A DNA stretch of 64,000 nt from an uncultured Arachnia sp. (GCA_947493995.1 CANLTJ010000010.1:1-64000); one strand, 5' to 3'; counted from the first letter of the stretch, positions 1 to 8,527 are shown. Notes: generated by a model from the sequence alone, not told the origin. Translations and numbers: made by a program.

Positions 1-269
1 CTCCGCACCGCCTGGACCACCCACCGCTGGGACACCCGACCAACCCGCCGCCCATGACCTACTGGCGGAACCTCTTATGAAGGCCTCCAGAATGGCCTCG
101 TCATCGCTCGGCAGTACCCTGCGGAGAAACACAGAAGTCATCCTCACTCATCCCAAGGTTAGCGATATTTCAGTCCAGGGGTCAGTCATCGGGGCATGAG
201 AGCGAGCAACTGTCGCTCGTGTCGGTGACGCACGGTCCGCTTCCGGAACTGGTTGCCGTGCCTGCGGGT
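1..269. other. Left edge, no firm gene
   Basis: No convincing complete gene is seen. On the + strand the first 57 bases read as a possible C-terminal tail ending in TGA at 55-57. On the - strand an open frame starts with ATG at 141 behind a GAGTGAGG ribosome-binding-like stretch and runs off the window, beginning with a GNAT-like leader (MTSVFLRRVLPSDDEA). The two readings exclude each other, and either could be a fragment at the border of the accessory region. Confidence 0.3.
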
Positions 270-509
270 TCACAAAGCCGGATCATCCACGCCGGCCGGC
301 TTTGACCGAAGGTTGGCGACTACCTGAGACGAGGTGACCACATGAGCATCGAGATGAGTCACGACGCCACCGGCCTCGACGAGCTCGACCCGGTCAAGCA
401 GCCGGCCCTTTTCCGTCTTGTCCGCCCTGGCGTAGAGACGGGCTAACTTCTTGGTGATCTCGTGGCGCGCGGCCATCGACAACTCCTTGCTCGTCAGTCC
501 AGAGAACAC
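270..509 (-). pseudogene. Transposase N-terminal remnant
   Basis: From the internal Met at 476 the frame reads MAARHEITKKLARLYARADK and continues TEKGRLLDRV. This is the recognisable N-terminus of a large actinobacterial integrase-type transposase family, whose usual continuation is a 'GWSRxNARR' helix-turn-helix. Here the match stops after about 30 residues and unrelated sequence follows to the stop. The remainder of the transposase (normally around 400 residues) is absent, so this is a decayed insertion sequence. It sits at the outer edge of the island and supports gain of this region by mobile elements. The family assignment is from memory of the motif. Confidence 0.55.
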
Positions 510-585
510 CCCACCGCCTCGCGGACATAGTTGCGTGAGGCACGCGTCAAGGGTCCCGGACGTTTTAGATGAGTCAAGTCGTGAG

Positions 586-622
586 ATTGCGAGAATTACG
601 TCCGGCTGACGGCAAATGAGTA
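586..622 (+). repeat. 37-bp direct repeat, copy A
   Basis: This copy matches 2205-2241 at 32 of 37 positions in the same orientation, and all five differences are transitions. It lies just beyond the 3' end of the MazF-like gene. Together the two copies bracket the mazF-mazE-GIY-YIG cassette. It contains the core CGGCAAATGAGTA, which recurs in variant form between the later island genes. Confidence 0.7.
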
Positions 623-635
623 TGTGAGTGCTCGA

Positions 636-962
636 TTACCTGGCCATTCCGAGGAAGGTCGTCATGAGGCGCTCCAGTTCGACCATCTGCTGACTCGACA
701 GTCGTCCGATCCGGACTTGCACATTGCTTCGACGCACGGTGGTCAACTTGTCGACCATCACGTCACTGTCCTGCGACAGCCCGTCGACCCCGTCGATCGG
801 GATCCGTAGCCGAAGCAAAGGGGCATCGATCAGAGTCGTCGTGAGAGGCGCGACAGTGACCGACTCGGTGAGTTCGAACGCATCGTCTTGAACGATGACC
901 GCGGGGCGCGGCTTGGTTGCGTACACCCCGCCCGCGACAGTCCACAATTCGCCGCGCCTCAC
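636..962 (-). CDS. MazF/PemK-family endoribonuclease toxin
   Basis: This 108-residue protein has the PemK/MazF fold signature: an N-terminal MRRGELWTVAGG strand, KPRPAVIVQDD at about residues 17-27, 'VTVAPLTTT' near 35-43, and a C-terminal helix 'LSSQQMVELERLM'. Family members cleave mRNA at short sequences and halt growth when the antitoxin is lost. The length is typical. It starts with GTG at 962, overlapping the antitoxin stop by 4 nt (GTGA), so the pair is translationally coupled. The cleavage specificity cannot be read from sequence. Confidence 0.88.
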   Translation of the reverse strand: MRRGELWTVAGGVYATKPRPAVIVQDDAFELTESVTVAPLTTTLIDAPLLRLRIPIDGVDGLSQDSDVMVDKLTTVRRSNVQVRIGRLSSQQMVELERLMTTFLGMAR

Positions 963-1165
963 TCCTCATCCCAGTCAATAGACACGGCCTCGACAAAGTC
1001 TTGGTCGTCACCCTGACGATCGTTCTGTGCAATCAGTTCGGCCTGTCGACGTGCCTCTTTGGCGAACTCCTCAGTTCGGACATCGGGCACCCAAACCTGA
1101 ACGGGACGGTACCCACGTGCACGCATGCGGTGCCGATGCTGCACCACTCGGTCCCTGACTGCCAT
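959..1165 (-). CDS. MazE-type antitoxin (DUF3018 family)
   Basis: This 68-residue partner lies directly upstream of the MazF-like toxin. Its N-terminus (residues 6-30, with 'RHRMRARGYRPVQVWVPDV') matches the DUF3018 'antitoxin MazE family' of actinobacteria and proteobacteria. The rest is a charged helix rich in Glu, Arg and Gln, ending in an acidic tail that probably binds the toxin. The start is ATG at 1165. A perfect palindrome (1174-1185) sits 8 nt upstream, as expected for autoregulation by the antitoxin-toxin complex. Confidence 0.82.
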   Translation of the reverse strand: MAVRDRVVQHRHRMRARGYRPVQVWVPDVRTEEFAKEARRQAELIAQNDRQGDDQDFVEAVSIDWDEE

Positions 1166-1173
1166 ATCCGTAT

Positions 1174-1209
1174 GTTACATGTAACGGACGCTCGTGGAAA
1201 GAGCGTCAA
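1174..1209 (-). promoter_or_regulatory. mazEF promoter with palindromic operator
   Basis: The 12-bp perfect palindrome GTTACATGTAAC (1174-1185) lies immediately upstream of the antitoxin ATG (1165). On the - strand, TTGACG (1209-1204) could be a -35 box, and TTACAT or TAACAT inside the palindrome could be the -10. If the latter, transcription would begin at or within a few bases of the ATG, giving a nearly leaderless message. A repressor on the palindrome would block the -10. Confidence 0.45.
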
Positions 1210-1352
1210 TGAACCGCGACTGCTCTCGCCGCATGAGGGTGCGGCCTCTGGGTGTCCGTCCACCAAGTTTCATCGCACGGACTGACGATCATCTCGGCGT
1301 CGACCCGTCAAGGGACCGCGTCGGGTCCTTCGGATTCACGTGGAGCGGGCTG

Positions 1353-2180
1353 TCAGTTCTTGTTGTGTCCCAATGATCGCGCTTGGAGCACGTCCTTCCA
1401 GTACGACTCGCGCTGCAGTACGTGGCCGTCGTCGGTACGCATCGACCAATACTCGAGTAGCGCAAACCGTATGTTGGTCCGGTAGCAATCCTCGCCTTTC
1501 TCGGCGAGGAGCGTCTTCAGCCCGGTGTTCCCGCCGTGCAGGGTGTCCGCGTAAGTCGCCCAGCGTTGCCAGATGCCCGTGTCGCCATACGCAGAGCCGA
1601 CATACCGCTGACCTGTCTCCTTATCGTGAATGACATACACACCCTTCATACTCTCCAGCGCGATCCGCCAATCGGCCCGAGCCCGGCTGACGACAACCTG
1701 AAGATCGGCGAGGCTGTGATTGATCCGATCGTGCCCAGGGAACGGGTCGCCGGTGAATGACTCTTCGAGAATCGAGGAGAGCGTCATCGTGGGAAGGACC
1801 GTCTCCATTTTCCGGCGAGTGTTGCGACCGGTCAGCTTGTGGCAGATCCACAGACGGCGAATGAACGGGCCCATCAGATCATCGCGCGGTGCCACCGTGT
1901 ATGAGCGCGCTTGCTGTTCAAGTCCACGCTCAAGCACCTGCCAGATCCCCCCGAAGAGCCAGAGTGTGGCGTCGTGCTTATCCTGGGCCACTGAGAAGAT
2001 GAACTCGCGATTGAAGTCGTTGTTGACACCCCGCCACGAGTTCCAGCCCCGCCACTCCTGGGGATCAGTCGCTAGAACGTCAATCGGATGCTCGATCTCG
2101 TTCCAGACGGCGAAGTGAACCTTGTACTGCTCCGGATCGAAGCCCTCGGGCAGCAAGCTGGTCAGCGGGATGGTTTCCAT
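1353..2180 (-). CDS. GIY-YIG domain protein
   Basis: This is a 275-residue protein. The C-terminal half has a GIY-YIG nuclease core: G180-V-Y182, Y193-V-G195 within 'QRYVGSAYGD', an Arg at 206 (WQRW), and a Glu at 258 in 'RESYWKDVL', the usual positions of the catalytic Arg and metal-binding Glu. The N-terminal ~170 residues are not recognised. They are rich in Trp and hydrophobic residues and resemble the long leaders of stand-alone GIY-YIG proteins common in accessory regions. A role in DNA cleavage (restriction or mobile-element related) is inferred. It is transcribed toward the toxin-antitoxin pair and separated from it by about 190 bases. Confidence 0.72.
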   Translation of the reverse strand: METIPLTSLLPEGFDPEQYKVHFAVWNEIEHPIDVLATDPQEWRGWNSWRGVNNDFNREFIFSVAQDKHDATLWLFGGIWQVLERGLEQQARSYTVAPRDDLMGPFIRRLWICHKLTGRNTRRKMETVLPTMTLSSILEESFTGDPFPGHDRINHSLADLQVVVSRARADWRIALESMKGVYVIHDKETGQRYVGSAYGDTGIWQRWATYADTLHGGNTGLKTLLAEKGEDCYRTNIRFALLEYWSMRTDDGHVLQRESYWKDVLQARSLGHNKN

Positions 2181-2204
2181 AAAGACATCCTAAGTCGGGG
2201 TGAC

Positions 2205-2241
2205 ATTGCAAGAATCACGTCCGACTGGCGGCAGATGAGTA
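2205..2241 (+). repeat. 37-bp direct repeat, copy B
   Basis: This is the partner of 586-622 (32 of 37 identical, same orientation). It lies 24 bases upstream of the GIY-YIG start codon. The two copies are 1.6 kb apart and enclose mazF, mazE and the GIY-YIG gene, as expected if the cassette was inserted or duplicated as a unit. Confidence 0.7.
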
Positions 2242-2443
2242 AGTCTGGTGCACGTCATAGAAGGACGTTCAGGTGGCCAATTCGGTCTGTAGACGGTGCT
2301 GACCGAGCGCTACCTTCGGCTCTCGGTTCGGGAGCATTACACGACGCCGACAGCGTTCGAGTGTGCGACCGGATCGGGTGCGCAGGTGGGCATCCGTCAA
2401 CTGACTTAATTCTCTCAGTTCCTCCGGGATTCGGCGCTAGTCG

Positions 2444-5215
2444 TCACTCGACGAATCGCCCTCGGATGACCGCTGATGGGTGGGATCGCAGCGCTGTCTC
2501 TACGTCGGAGAAACGCTCGCCCGGATACGCCGCGAGTCCCTTAGCGATGCCGTCGGCGAGAGCGTAGCCGCTCTCTTGCATTTGAGCAGTGCGGATGATG
2601 GACAGGGCACGGTCGCAGTCTTCCGGGAATGTGTCTGCGTGTTCGATGATGTTGAAGGCAGCGTGAGACCGGACACGAGGGTTTTCATCGACGATCATGG
2701 TTGCGAGGAACGGCAGTTTCTTCGGAGAATTCCACGCTCCGAGGTTCTGTACGAACCCAACTGGATTGGTGCGGCGCTGACTGAGCAGAAGCGCCTCGAC
2801 TTCGAGGTCGGGGACTGTGTCAGCTGCGATGCGTAGGTGGGTGACCGCTGCAGCGAAATCATTGCGACCAGGGCTGAATCCGATGGACATCCCTCGAAGG
2901 TTTGGCGCCAGTTTCCTCAGCCTGTCCTGCACTAGCGGGGGGAGCTTCTGGAAGTTACTGGCAAGCCTCCGTACCGCTTGCTGCTGTTGAGTTTGATCGA
3001 TGACGCAAACTTCTAGGGCGTCGGTGACCTCCTTCCATAGATTCTCATCATTGGTGTTGATGGCTGCGAGCGTGAGGTCATCCAGCTGGTCATTAGAGTG
3101 ACGGGACATCATTCTTGACCCATCCTTGCCGACCGCATCTAGAATCATCTTCCTGACTGCGCGCGCTGCACTTTCTCCGAACGTCAGGAAGTCAGTTTGG
3201 TCGTTTGACCCGGCAACGAGTAGTGAACGAATTGCATTCTCGTTGCCGGCGTCCGCACGACTTCTCAGTTCCGCAACCGCACCAGGTGTCTGGGGCGCGA
3301 GAATCTCTAACAAAGCAATGCCGTAGGAATCGTTGCGGGCAGTGGCAGCTTGCAGAAGTCGGTTGCCGCGAGCGACGCCGACGTCAACGGTAGTTAGTGC
3401 GCTCGCTATGCGGATGCAGGAGTGGGCTACGGATTGGTCCCCAGCGGCAAACTCTGTAGCCACGAAGTCCGCAATCTTCTTGTGGGACGCACTGGATGCT
3501 GCTTGGAGGACACGGTGGAAGACGCTGTCGACTTCACGCCAGCGGGAACTCCAGCTGCTTCCATGCACCCGTACCGCTCCGTCTGTATTGAGCAGGTCAA
3601 TGATGCGTTGGACGACGTTGTCTGCAGCCCCGGGAGTGAGCAGGTCCCCAGCTTGGGAGAGGACCGCCATGGTCGAGCCTTCATCGCGTTTTGACCACGG
3701 CCTGGTCGTGAGAGAAATTACCAGCGTCTGAAGCGATTCGGCCGGGCCATCCATCCAGATCTTCCTCGCCGCGTCCTTCGCCGCCTTCTTTTCCCCGATG
3801 ATAATGAGGTCTGAGAGGGCTGTCTCTAGGAGCAATGGGTCATTTGAGGAGGTGGATGTAAGTTGGGCGTTCAAAGCCGCGATGTGGCGCCAAGAACACC
3901 AAGAGCCGCTAAGTGCGGCATTCCAGCCGACGACAGAGAGGTCGGAACGCGCAGTATTGCTGATGAAATGTATGGTGCTGTTATCGGCCCAGCCATCAAA
4001 GCGGAGCTTGAGATCCTTCTCAAGTGACCAGCTGATGTCTTGAGCACGCCACCAGGTCCCTGCATGGTCCTGCGCGATGACGGTGGCTTCGACGTCGCCA
4101 GCTGCGAACCCCGCGACGGTGTACAGGATGGAGGCTGCACCGCCTCGGATAGCGCTGACTGAGAGGTCACCGTCACAAGCTTTCAGGGCCGCGAGAGCTT
4201 TCTTGGCGGCTTTGGCAGCTTCGATGAGTTGATCGCGCTCGAGGAGGAACGCTGCACGATGGACGTGCAGCCAACCGCGGTCAGCCGGCTGGGTCGCGCG
4301 GCTGGGAACAAGGGTCGCGAGAGCTTCCTCGATGTCGCCACGCGCGTACGCGGCGCAAGCATGGACAACGATGCTAGCGTCCCGTTCAAACCGATGACGC
4401 GCCTCGGTCGTGAGCTGCGGAAACCGGGTGCTGTCGCCCTTTGTGATCAACTCGCGAAGTGCATGGACGAACCGCCATCCCCAGTCCTTGTGCGTCTCCC
4501 AGTCGTCGGATTTGGGACACTGTCCCTGACTACCGCGGTACTCGAGCTCGTTGTACCGGTTACGCATCACCAGAGCTACTGCTTCCTCGAAGCTGAGCTT
4601 CTCGACAGCTCTATTCGGGTGCGGAGCAACCAGACGTGGGACCACAAGAGCGTTCCGGAGCCGGGCTGCGGGGCCCAAGACATTGAGCTGGCCCTTCCAA
4701 ACGGCGCCCTCCAAGGCGTTCCTGCGGCGTGAGATGGCGATCTTGTTCAGAGCATCCAGGTTGGCCGTGTCGACTGATTGAGCGGCGGGAACGAAAATCT
4801 TGCGCCCCTTGCCGGTAGCAACGATGGCGTCGCCACTGACCTCAGCCCAGTATCCAATCTGGTTGGTCACATCGACTAAGACAAGGAGATAAGGAAGGCC
4901 AAACGAGAGCCAGTGGTCAAAATGATACGTTTTCGATTCGGCGAACCACCAACCGGCGTCGCCATCGCGGGTGTCCTTGGGCGTCAGGTATTCGTCTTGG
5001 CTCCCTTTGATCTGGAGCATGACGGGGGCGCCAAGGTCCCAAGCGTCATCCTTGTGATCCGGTGCGGTGGTATCGCGGGCAAAGGTGATGAAATCCGTGC
5101 CAATGTCTTCGCTGAGCTTCGCAGGAGGCGCCCAGCCGATGTCTACAAACATCACCGCGGCCTTGAGTTCACCCCGCGACCCTGTCTTGGTACTTGGATG
5201 GACGGGAGTAGTCAT
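2444..5215 (-). CDS. DUF4365 nuclease-like protein with helical-repeat tail
   Basis: This 923-residue protein is counted from ATG at 5215; a GTG two codons upstream (5221) is an alternative. Residues 1-160 form a DUF4365 domain with a PD-(D/E)xK-like constellation: E16 in 'SRGELKAA', D41 in 'EDIGTDF', and Q68-x-K70 in 'VMLQIKGS'. This suggests a restriction-endonuclease fold. The remaining ~760 residues are almost all helical, rich in Ala and Leu, with TPR/HEAT-like periodicity ('IRSHAAFNII'-type helices near the end). Such two-part proteins occur in defence islands. The target and trigger are unknown. It is transcribed alone, divergently from the 5697 gene. Confidence 0.65.
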   Translation of the reverse strand: MTTPVHPSTKTGSRGELKAAVMFVDIGWAPPAKLSEDIGTDFITFARDTTAPDHKDDAWDLGAPVMLQIKGSQDEYLTPKDTRDGDAGWWFAESKTYHFDHWLSFGLPYLLVLVDVTNQIGYWAEVSGDAIVATGKGRKIFVPAAQSVDTANLDALNKIAISRRRNALEGAVWKGQLNVLGPAARLRNALVVPRLVAPHPNRAVEKLSFEEAVALVMRNRYNELEYRGSQGQCPKSDDWETHKDWGWRFVHALRELITKGDSTRFPQLTTEARHRFERDASIVVHACAAYARGDIEEALATLVPSRATQPADRGWLHVHRAAFLLERDQLIEAAKAAKKALAALKACDGDLSVSAIRGGAASILYTVAGFAAGDVEATVIAQDHAGTWWRAQDISWSLEKDLKLRFDGWADNSTIHFISNTARSDLSVVGWNAALSGSWCSWRHIAALNAQLTSTSSNDPLLLETALSDLIIIGEKKAAKDAARKIWMDGPAESLQTLVISLTTRPWSKRDEGSTMAVLSQAGDLLTPGAADNVVQRIIDLLNTDGAVRVHGSSWSSRWREVDSVFHRVLQAASSASHKKIADFVATEFAAGDQSVAHSCIRIASALTTVDVGVARGNRLLQAATARNDSYGIALLEILAPQTPGAVAELRSRADAGNENAIRSLLVAGSNDQTDFLTFGESAARAVRKMILDAVGKDGSRMMSRHSNDQLDDLTLAAINTNDENLWKEVTDALEVCVIDQTQQQQAVRRLASNFQKLPPLVQDRLRKLAPNLRGMSIGFSPGRNDFAAAVTHLRIAADTVPDLEVEALLLSQRRTNPVGFVQNLGAWNSPKKLPFLATMIVDENPRVRSHAAFNIIEHADTFPEDCDRALSIIRTAQMQESGYALADGIAKGLAAYPGERFSDVETALRSHPSAVIRGRFVE

Positions 5216-5221
5216 AGTCAC

Positions 5222-5696
5222 AGTTCAGCAGGCCAGGCAGCGTTACGTCCACGCTGAGCAAATCACACGACTAGACAAGGGCCGACAGAGTCGCAGACCA
5301 CCGCTTCAACGCCCGGCGATCACGCACAGTGGTTCCGTACAAGCATAGTGCGATTCACAGACCTCAACGCTGACGATCCTGAGGGTCACACCTCAGACGC
5401 TCGCTACTCGGCAAAATCGTCCGCGCGCCGCGCGGCAGATGCGGATGTCGGCTAGTCCGATTCCTCGTTCTCACCGCGGGAGCTTCGCAGCCTGCGGAGG
5501 CCAACACGTCGGGTAGTCGGCTGCGGAAGCCGCCGAACCTTCGGGGGTGCGCGCAAATTCAACAGAACGCGGTCATCGGGATGAGTAACCCAGCGCTCTC
5601 GAGCAATGACCAAAGAGGGGGCCGCCAGTTTTGCAATGAGCTCTCTACCAAGATATTGCTCCCTCTTATTCCGCCAAAGCGTCTGTCACCTCCTCT
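5222..5696. other. 475-base gap between divergent island genes
   Basis: No gene is supported here; the short open frames have no recognisable content. It must hold the promoters of the divergent 2444-5215 and 5697-6824 genes, but I see no clear -35/-10 pair. A variant of the island repeat core (GCGGCAGATGCGGATGTCGG) lies at about 5433-5452. Confidence 0.5.
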
Positions 5697-6824
5697 ATGG
5701 TCATTGTTATGTATGCACTACCAACTGGGTCCGAGCTTTCGGAGGAGCAGCGACGAGAACTGGACGACACGTTCTTGTCGTCAGACCCGTTCAGCTACTT
5801 CAAGTCGCGGATCGCGATGATGCTGCATTGGGCTGCCGTGGCCGACGAAGCCACCGCCCCCGCAGCCATGACCGGTTTTGGACTCCACTTGCGGAATTCT
5901 CGAATGAAACTTGAACACGACCAGGAAGCGGCCGATCTCCAGCTTGCAACAGACGCCTTCGCGCTGCGCCAACACACTGCAGAGTCGCTTCTACGTCTGA
6001 TCAACGCAATTCTCGACCAACGCGGACGCCCTGAAACGAGCCTGTGGGAATGCCTGTCTGCTGGCCCGTTTAACCTTAGAGATGTGGTCAAGTCCACGAA
6101 GCGTTGGCTGACCGCTGACGAGTTCCCAAGTCTTGCTGACCTTCTACTCGCTGATGGGGACAACACGGCGGAGTGCGTTGATCAACTGTGGGACCAGTTG
6201 CTCGTGTTCGAAAGTTGGTACAACTTCTCGATGGACATGGTCAACGACGATCCCTACAACTTCAACACCGCCAACAATAAACTCAAACACGGACCATCTG
6301 TCAGAGCGCGCGACGACATCCGTTCAATCTTCACGCTAAGCGACCCGTCCCTCCCCGACGGCCGACTGAGTCTGTCCACGCTCACCGGTCCCGAAGCGCA
6401 CGATTTCATCAACGAACCGATCATCGAGGTATTGGCCCGTGCGAAGCGCCAAGGCAACCGCGTTTGGGAGGTTTCACAGATCATCCTCGACACCGAGCTG
6501 ATGCTAAGCGAGGCCTACATGATCGCCTGGACACACGCTGCCATCTTCGCCAACGCAGCAAACCGGCATTTTCGGGACCGGGAGAGTTTACGAGGCCCAG
6601 AGTTCCCGGGGTACCCCCCTGTAGGAATCAAACCTACACAAAGGCATCTCAAGCAAAGACTGCAGGTGTTCCGGATACCCTTGACCGTCCCTCAGGGCGC
6701 GAAGGCAGAAGACGCTAAACATGTAATTGTGCATCGAGACTCATACGTGGAAGTCAAAGTGGATGCTCCGCTCAAGGGTCTAGAGGTACTTGACGACACC
6801 GGTTCCAGCGCAACTCGTCCCTAG
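5697..6824 (+). CDS. Unrecognised 375-residue protein
   Basis: I do not recognise the family. The protein is soluble and mostly helical, with no signal peptide or membrane segment. Residues 91-108 form an amphipathic helix ('RQHTAESLLRLINAIL'), and N193-G199 reads NNKLKHG between two helices, reminiscent of the conserved loop of HEPN-like folds but without the catalytic Arg. The C-terminal third looks like a small beta domain ('QRLQVFRIPLTV', 'YVEVKVDAPLKG'). No good ribosome-binding site precedes ATG 5697; ATG 5709 is an alternative. It converges on the HEPN-motif gene with a gap of only 65 bases. A defence role is inferred from position only. Confidence 0.6.
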   Translation: MVIVMYALPTGSELSEEQRRELDDTFLSSDPFSYFKSRIAMMLHWAAVADEATAPAAMTGFGLHLRNSRMKLEHDQEAADLQLATDAFALRQHTAESLLRLINAILDQRGRPETSLWECLSAGPFNLRDVVKSTKRWLTADEFPSLADLLLADGDNTAECVDQLWDQLLVFESWYNFSMDMVNDDPYNFNTANNKLKHGPSVRARDDIRSIFTLSDPSLPDGRLSLSTLTGPEAHDFINEPIIEVLARAKRQGNRVWEVSQIILDTELMLSEAYMIAWTHAAIFANAANRHFRDRESLRGPEFPGYPPVGIKPTQRHLKQRLQVFRIPLTVPQGAKAEDAKHVIVHRDSYVEVKVDAPLKGLEVLDDTGSSATRP

Positions 6825-6889
6825 AATCAAGTCCTGATCGGGAGCAATCGCTTCCTCAACCCGGCAGATCCGGACAAAGTTCACTCGCA

Positions 6890-7969
6890 TCAGTGAAAGG
6901 GTGGAACGTACGCATTCAAGCGTCGCGCCCTTCGAACTCCATGGGCCATCGGCAGCGGGAAGCCCTCACTGGGCTGCTCGATGCGAACGACGCTAAGCCA
7001 CACTTCCGTTTCTCCCCTCAGACACCAGTCAGCTTCACGCACCAGCTTTTTGATTGGCGAGGCCCATGAGTCCAGCTGATTGCGGCTGAACCAGACGGCC
7101 CCTTGGGCGCGCGGAAATTGCTGCGTGGCGTTATCCACGTTGGCCCACACATCTCCTTCGAGGTACGACGCTCCTGCTGCGAGATCACGTTCGACCTGTC
7201 GTACCGTCTCTGCGAACGGCGAGAAGGAGTGGCGGCCGACAAAGGTGAATCCGCAGAGGTAGCACATGCCTTCGGTCGTGACTTGGCCACACACTACTCG
7301 GGCGTCACCGTTTGGAATCCGACCGTTCAACCAGTTCCAAGCAGCCTCGAGGTCGACCGGCTCCTCGGGGTGCAGAGTGCCGGTCACGCCCGGTTGATCC
7401 ATGAGCGGGAACCCGGTCCATTCGCCGTGGGTATCCCTATGGACGATCGCAGGGTTGACGGACTTGTAAAAGCGCAGGGTGTCAATCATCGTTCCGACAA
7501 CCTCCCTGCCAAGGAGAGCTGAGTCGTAGGACGCCTTCAAATCCTGGGTGCGCTTGTTCGTGAGTCGGTCGTGTGCCTCCTGCGGCACTTCGTCCCATAC
7601 GGCGTAGGTGCGGAATCCGAGCTGACCGCCGATCAGAACGGTGTCGTCGCTCGGACGCACGATGTGGAAAACGTGCTGGGCGAGGTTACGCGCATATTTG
7701 ACGCCATCGATCACCTCGAGCGCGGCCATTGAGGACGCAGGCCTCTGGACAAACAGGGCCTTATAGGACGCGGCATGCGTTGTCTGGTTCGAGAGCAAGT
7801 CGTTGACCACCTGCGCACTGGCCAGGAATCGGCGGACGGCGACGCCAAGATCCCCGGATCGAGCAGTCTCGGCGTAGTACGTTGCGACGGAAACTTGGAC
7901 GTCTCTCATGGCCTCGCGCAGCGGAAGGATCTCGGCGGAAGCTAGTTCGACAACGGCCACCCTGACCAC
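6890..7969 (-). CDS. Unrecognised protein with HEPN-like R-x4-H motif
   Basis: This 359-residue protein starts with GTG at 7969. The N-terminal ~110 residues are helical and end in 'KYARNLAQHVFHIV', where R94-N95-x3-H99 matches the R-[polar]-x(4-6)-H signature of HEPN ribonucleases. The preceding helix and spacing fit that fold. The C-terminal part carries 'MCYLCGFTFVGRH' near residue 250, a half zinc-knuckle, and Trp-rich beta segments that could be a sensor domain. HEPN proteins are common RNA-cutting effectors in toxin-antitoxin and phage-defence loci, and this role is inferred here. A weak promoter (TTGGCA at 8009-8004, TAGGAA at 7987-7982) lies upstream. Confidence 0.62.
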   Translation of the reverse strand: MVRVAVVELASAEILPLREAMRDVQVSVATYYAETARSGDLGVAVRRFLASAQVVNDLLSNQTTHAASYKALFVQRPASSMAALEVIDGVKYARNLAQHVFHIVRPSDDTVLIGGQLGFRTYAVWDEVPQEAHDRLTNKRTQDLKASYDSALLGREVVGTMIDTLRFYKSVNPAIVHRDTHGEWTGFPLMDQPGVTGTLHPEEPVDLEAAWNWLNGRIPNGDARVVCGQVTTEGMCYLCGFTFVGRHSFSPFAETVRQVERDLAAGASYLEGDVWANVDNATQQFPRAQGAVWFSRNQLDSWASPIKKLVREADWCLRGETEVWLSVVRIEQPSEGFPLPMAHGVRRARRLNAYVPPFH

Positions 7970-8139
7970 CTTGCCTTATTTTTCCTAGGGCTGCGCACTA
8001 AAGTGCCAACTCCGGCGATTCGAGCTCAACTGGCTTCATCAGTCCCCCCTGCGTGACGTGGGATTATCCGCTCGTCGGTAAGTACGCTCTGATCATCGCG
8101 GCAAATGCGGACGTTGCTGGACCGGTCCCTAATTGAGGA

Positions 8140-8475
8140 TTGGTCGTCGAGCCTCATGGCTTCGATGAGTGTGTCGTGGACAGAACGGTCAGGCCTTCGT
8201 ACGTATTCAGGCATACGAGCGACGACAAGCTTCACCTACACCGCCACACTGATCTTGGCGCTTTCCATCCGCCTCACTCCTACGAGACCCTGATTGCCAG
8301 CTTGCGCAGCATCTGTTCTGTGCGCGCGCAGGGAAAAGGGTTCATGGATATCGCCCGCGCCCTCGATGTGCGCGCTCAGGACATTCGCGACATCATGCTC
8401 GGGCTCGTGACATTCGCAATAGAGGGCGAAGCGTCGAACCGGTTACGCAGTCGAGCAGACCTTCGAGTCATATAG
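8140..8475 (+). pseudogene. Possible regulator fragment
   Basis: This open frame of 111 codons has an unconvincing N-terminal half, but its last ~65 residues ('YETLIASLRSICSVR', 'FMDIARALDVRAQDIRDIML') look like a real helix-turn-helix-type tail. They resemble the ends of some ImmA/IrrE-linked regulators, which finish in '...LALGLV...LRVI'. There is no ribosome-binding site or credible start, so it may be the 3' remnant of a lost regulator of the adjacent cyclase/peptidase pair. The overlapping - strand frame 8026-8235 is no better. Apart from this, 7970-8527 holds only a copy of the island repeat core at about 8096-8120. Confidence 0.3.
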
Positions 8476-8527
8476 AGACCCCCGACTTGGGGAGACAAGG
8501 TCGATTGACGTGCCTCATCCTGCCACG

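Noticed and set aside
8026..8235. 69-codon - strand frame beginning MKLVVARMPEY
   Set aside because: Looks briefly like a small regulator but has no ribosome-binding site or family match and overlaps the repeat core.
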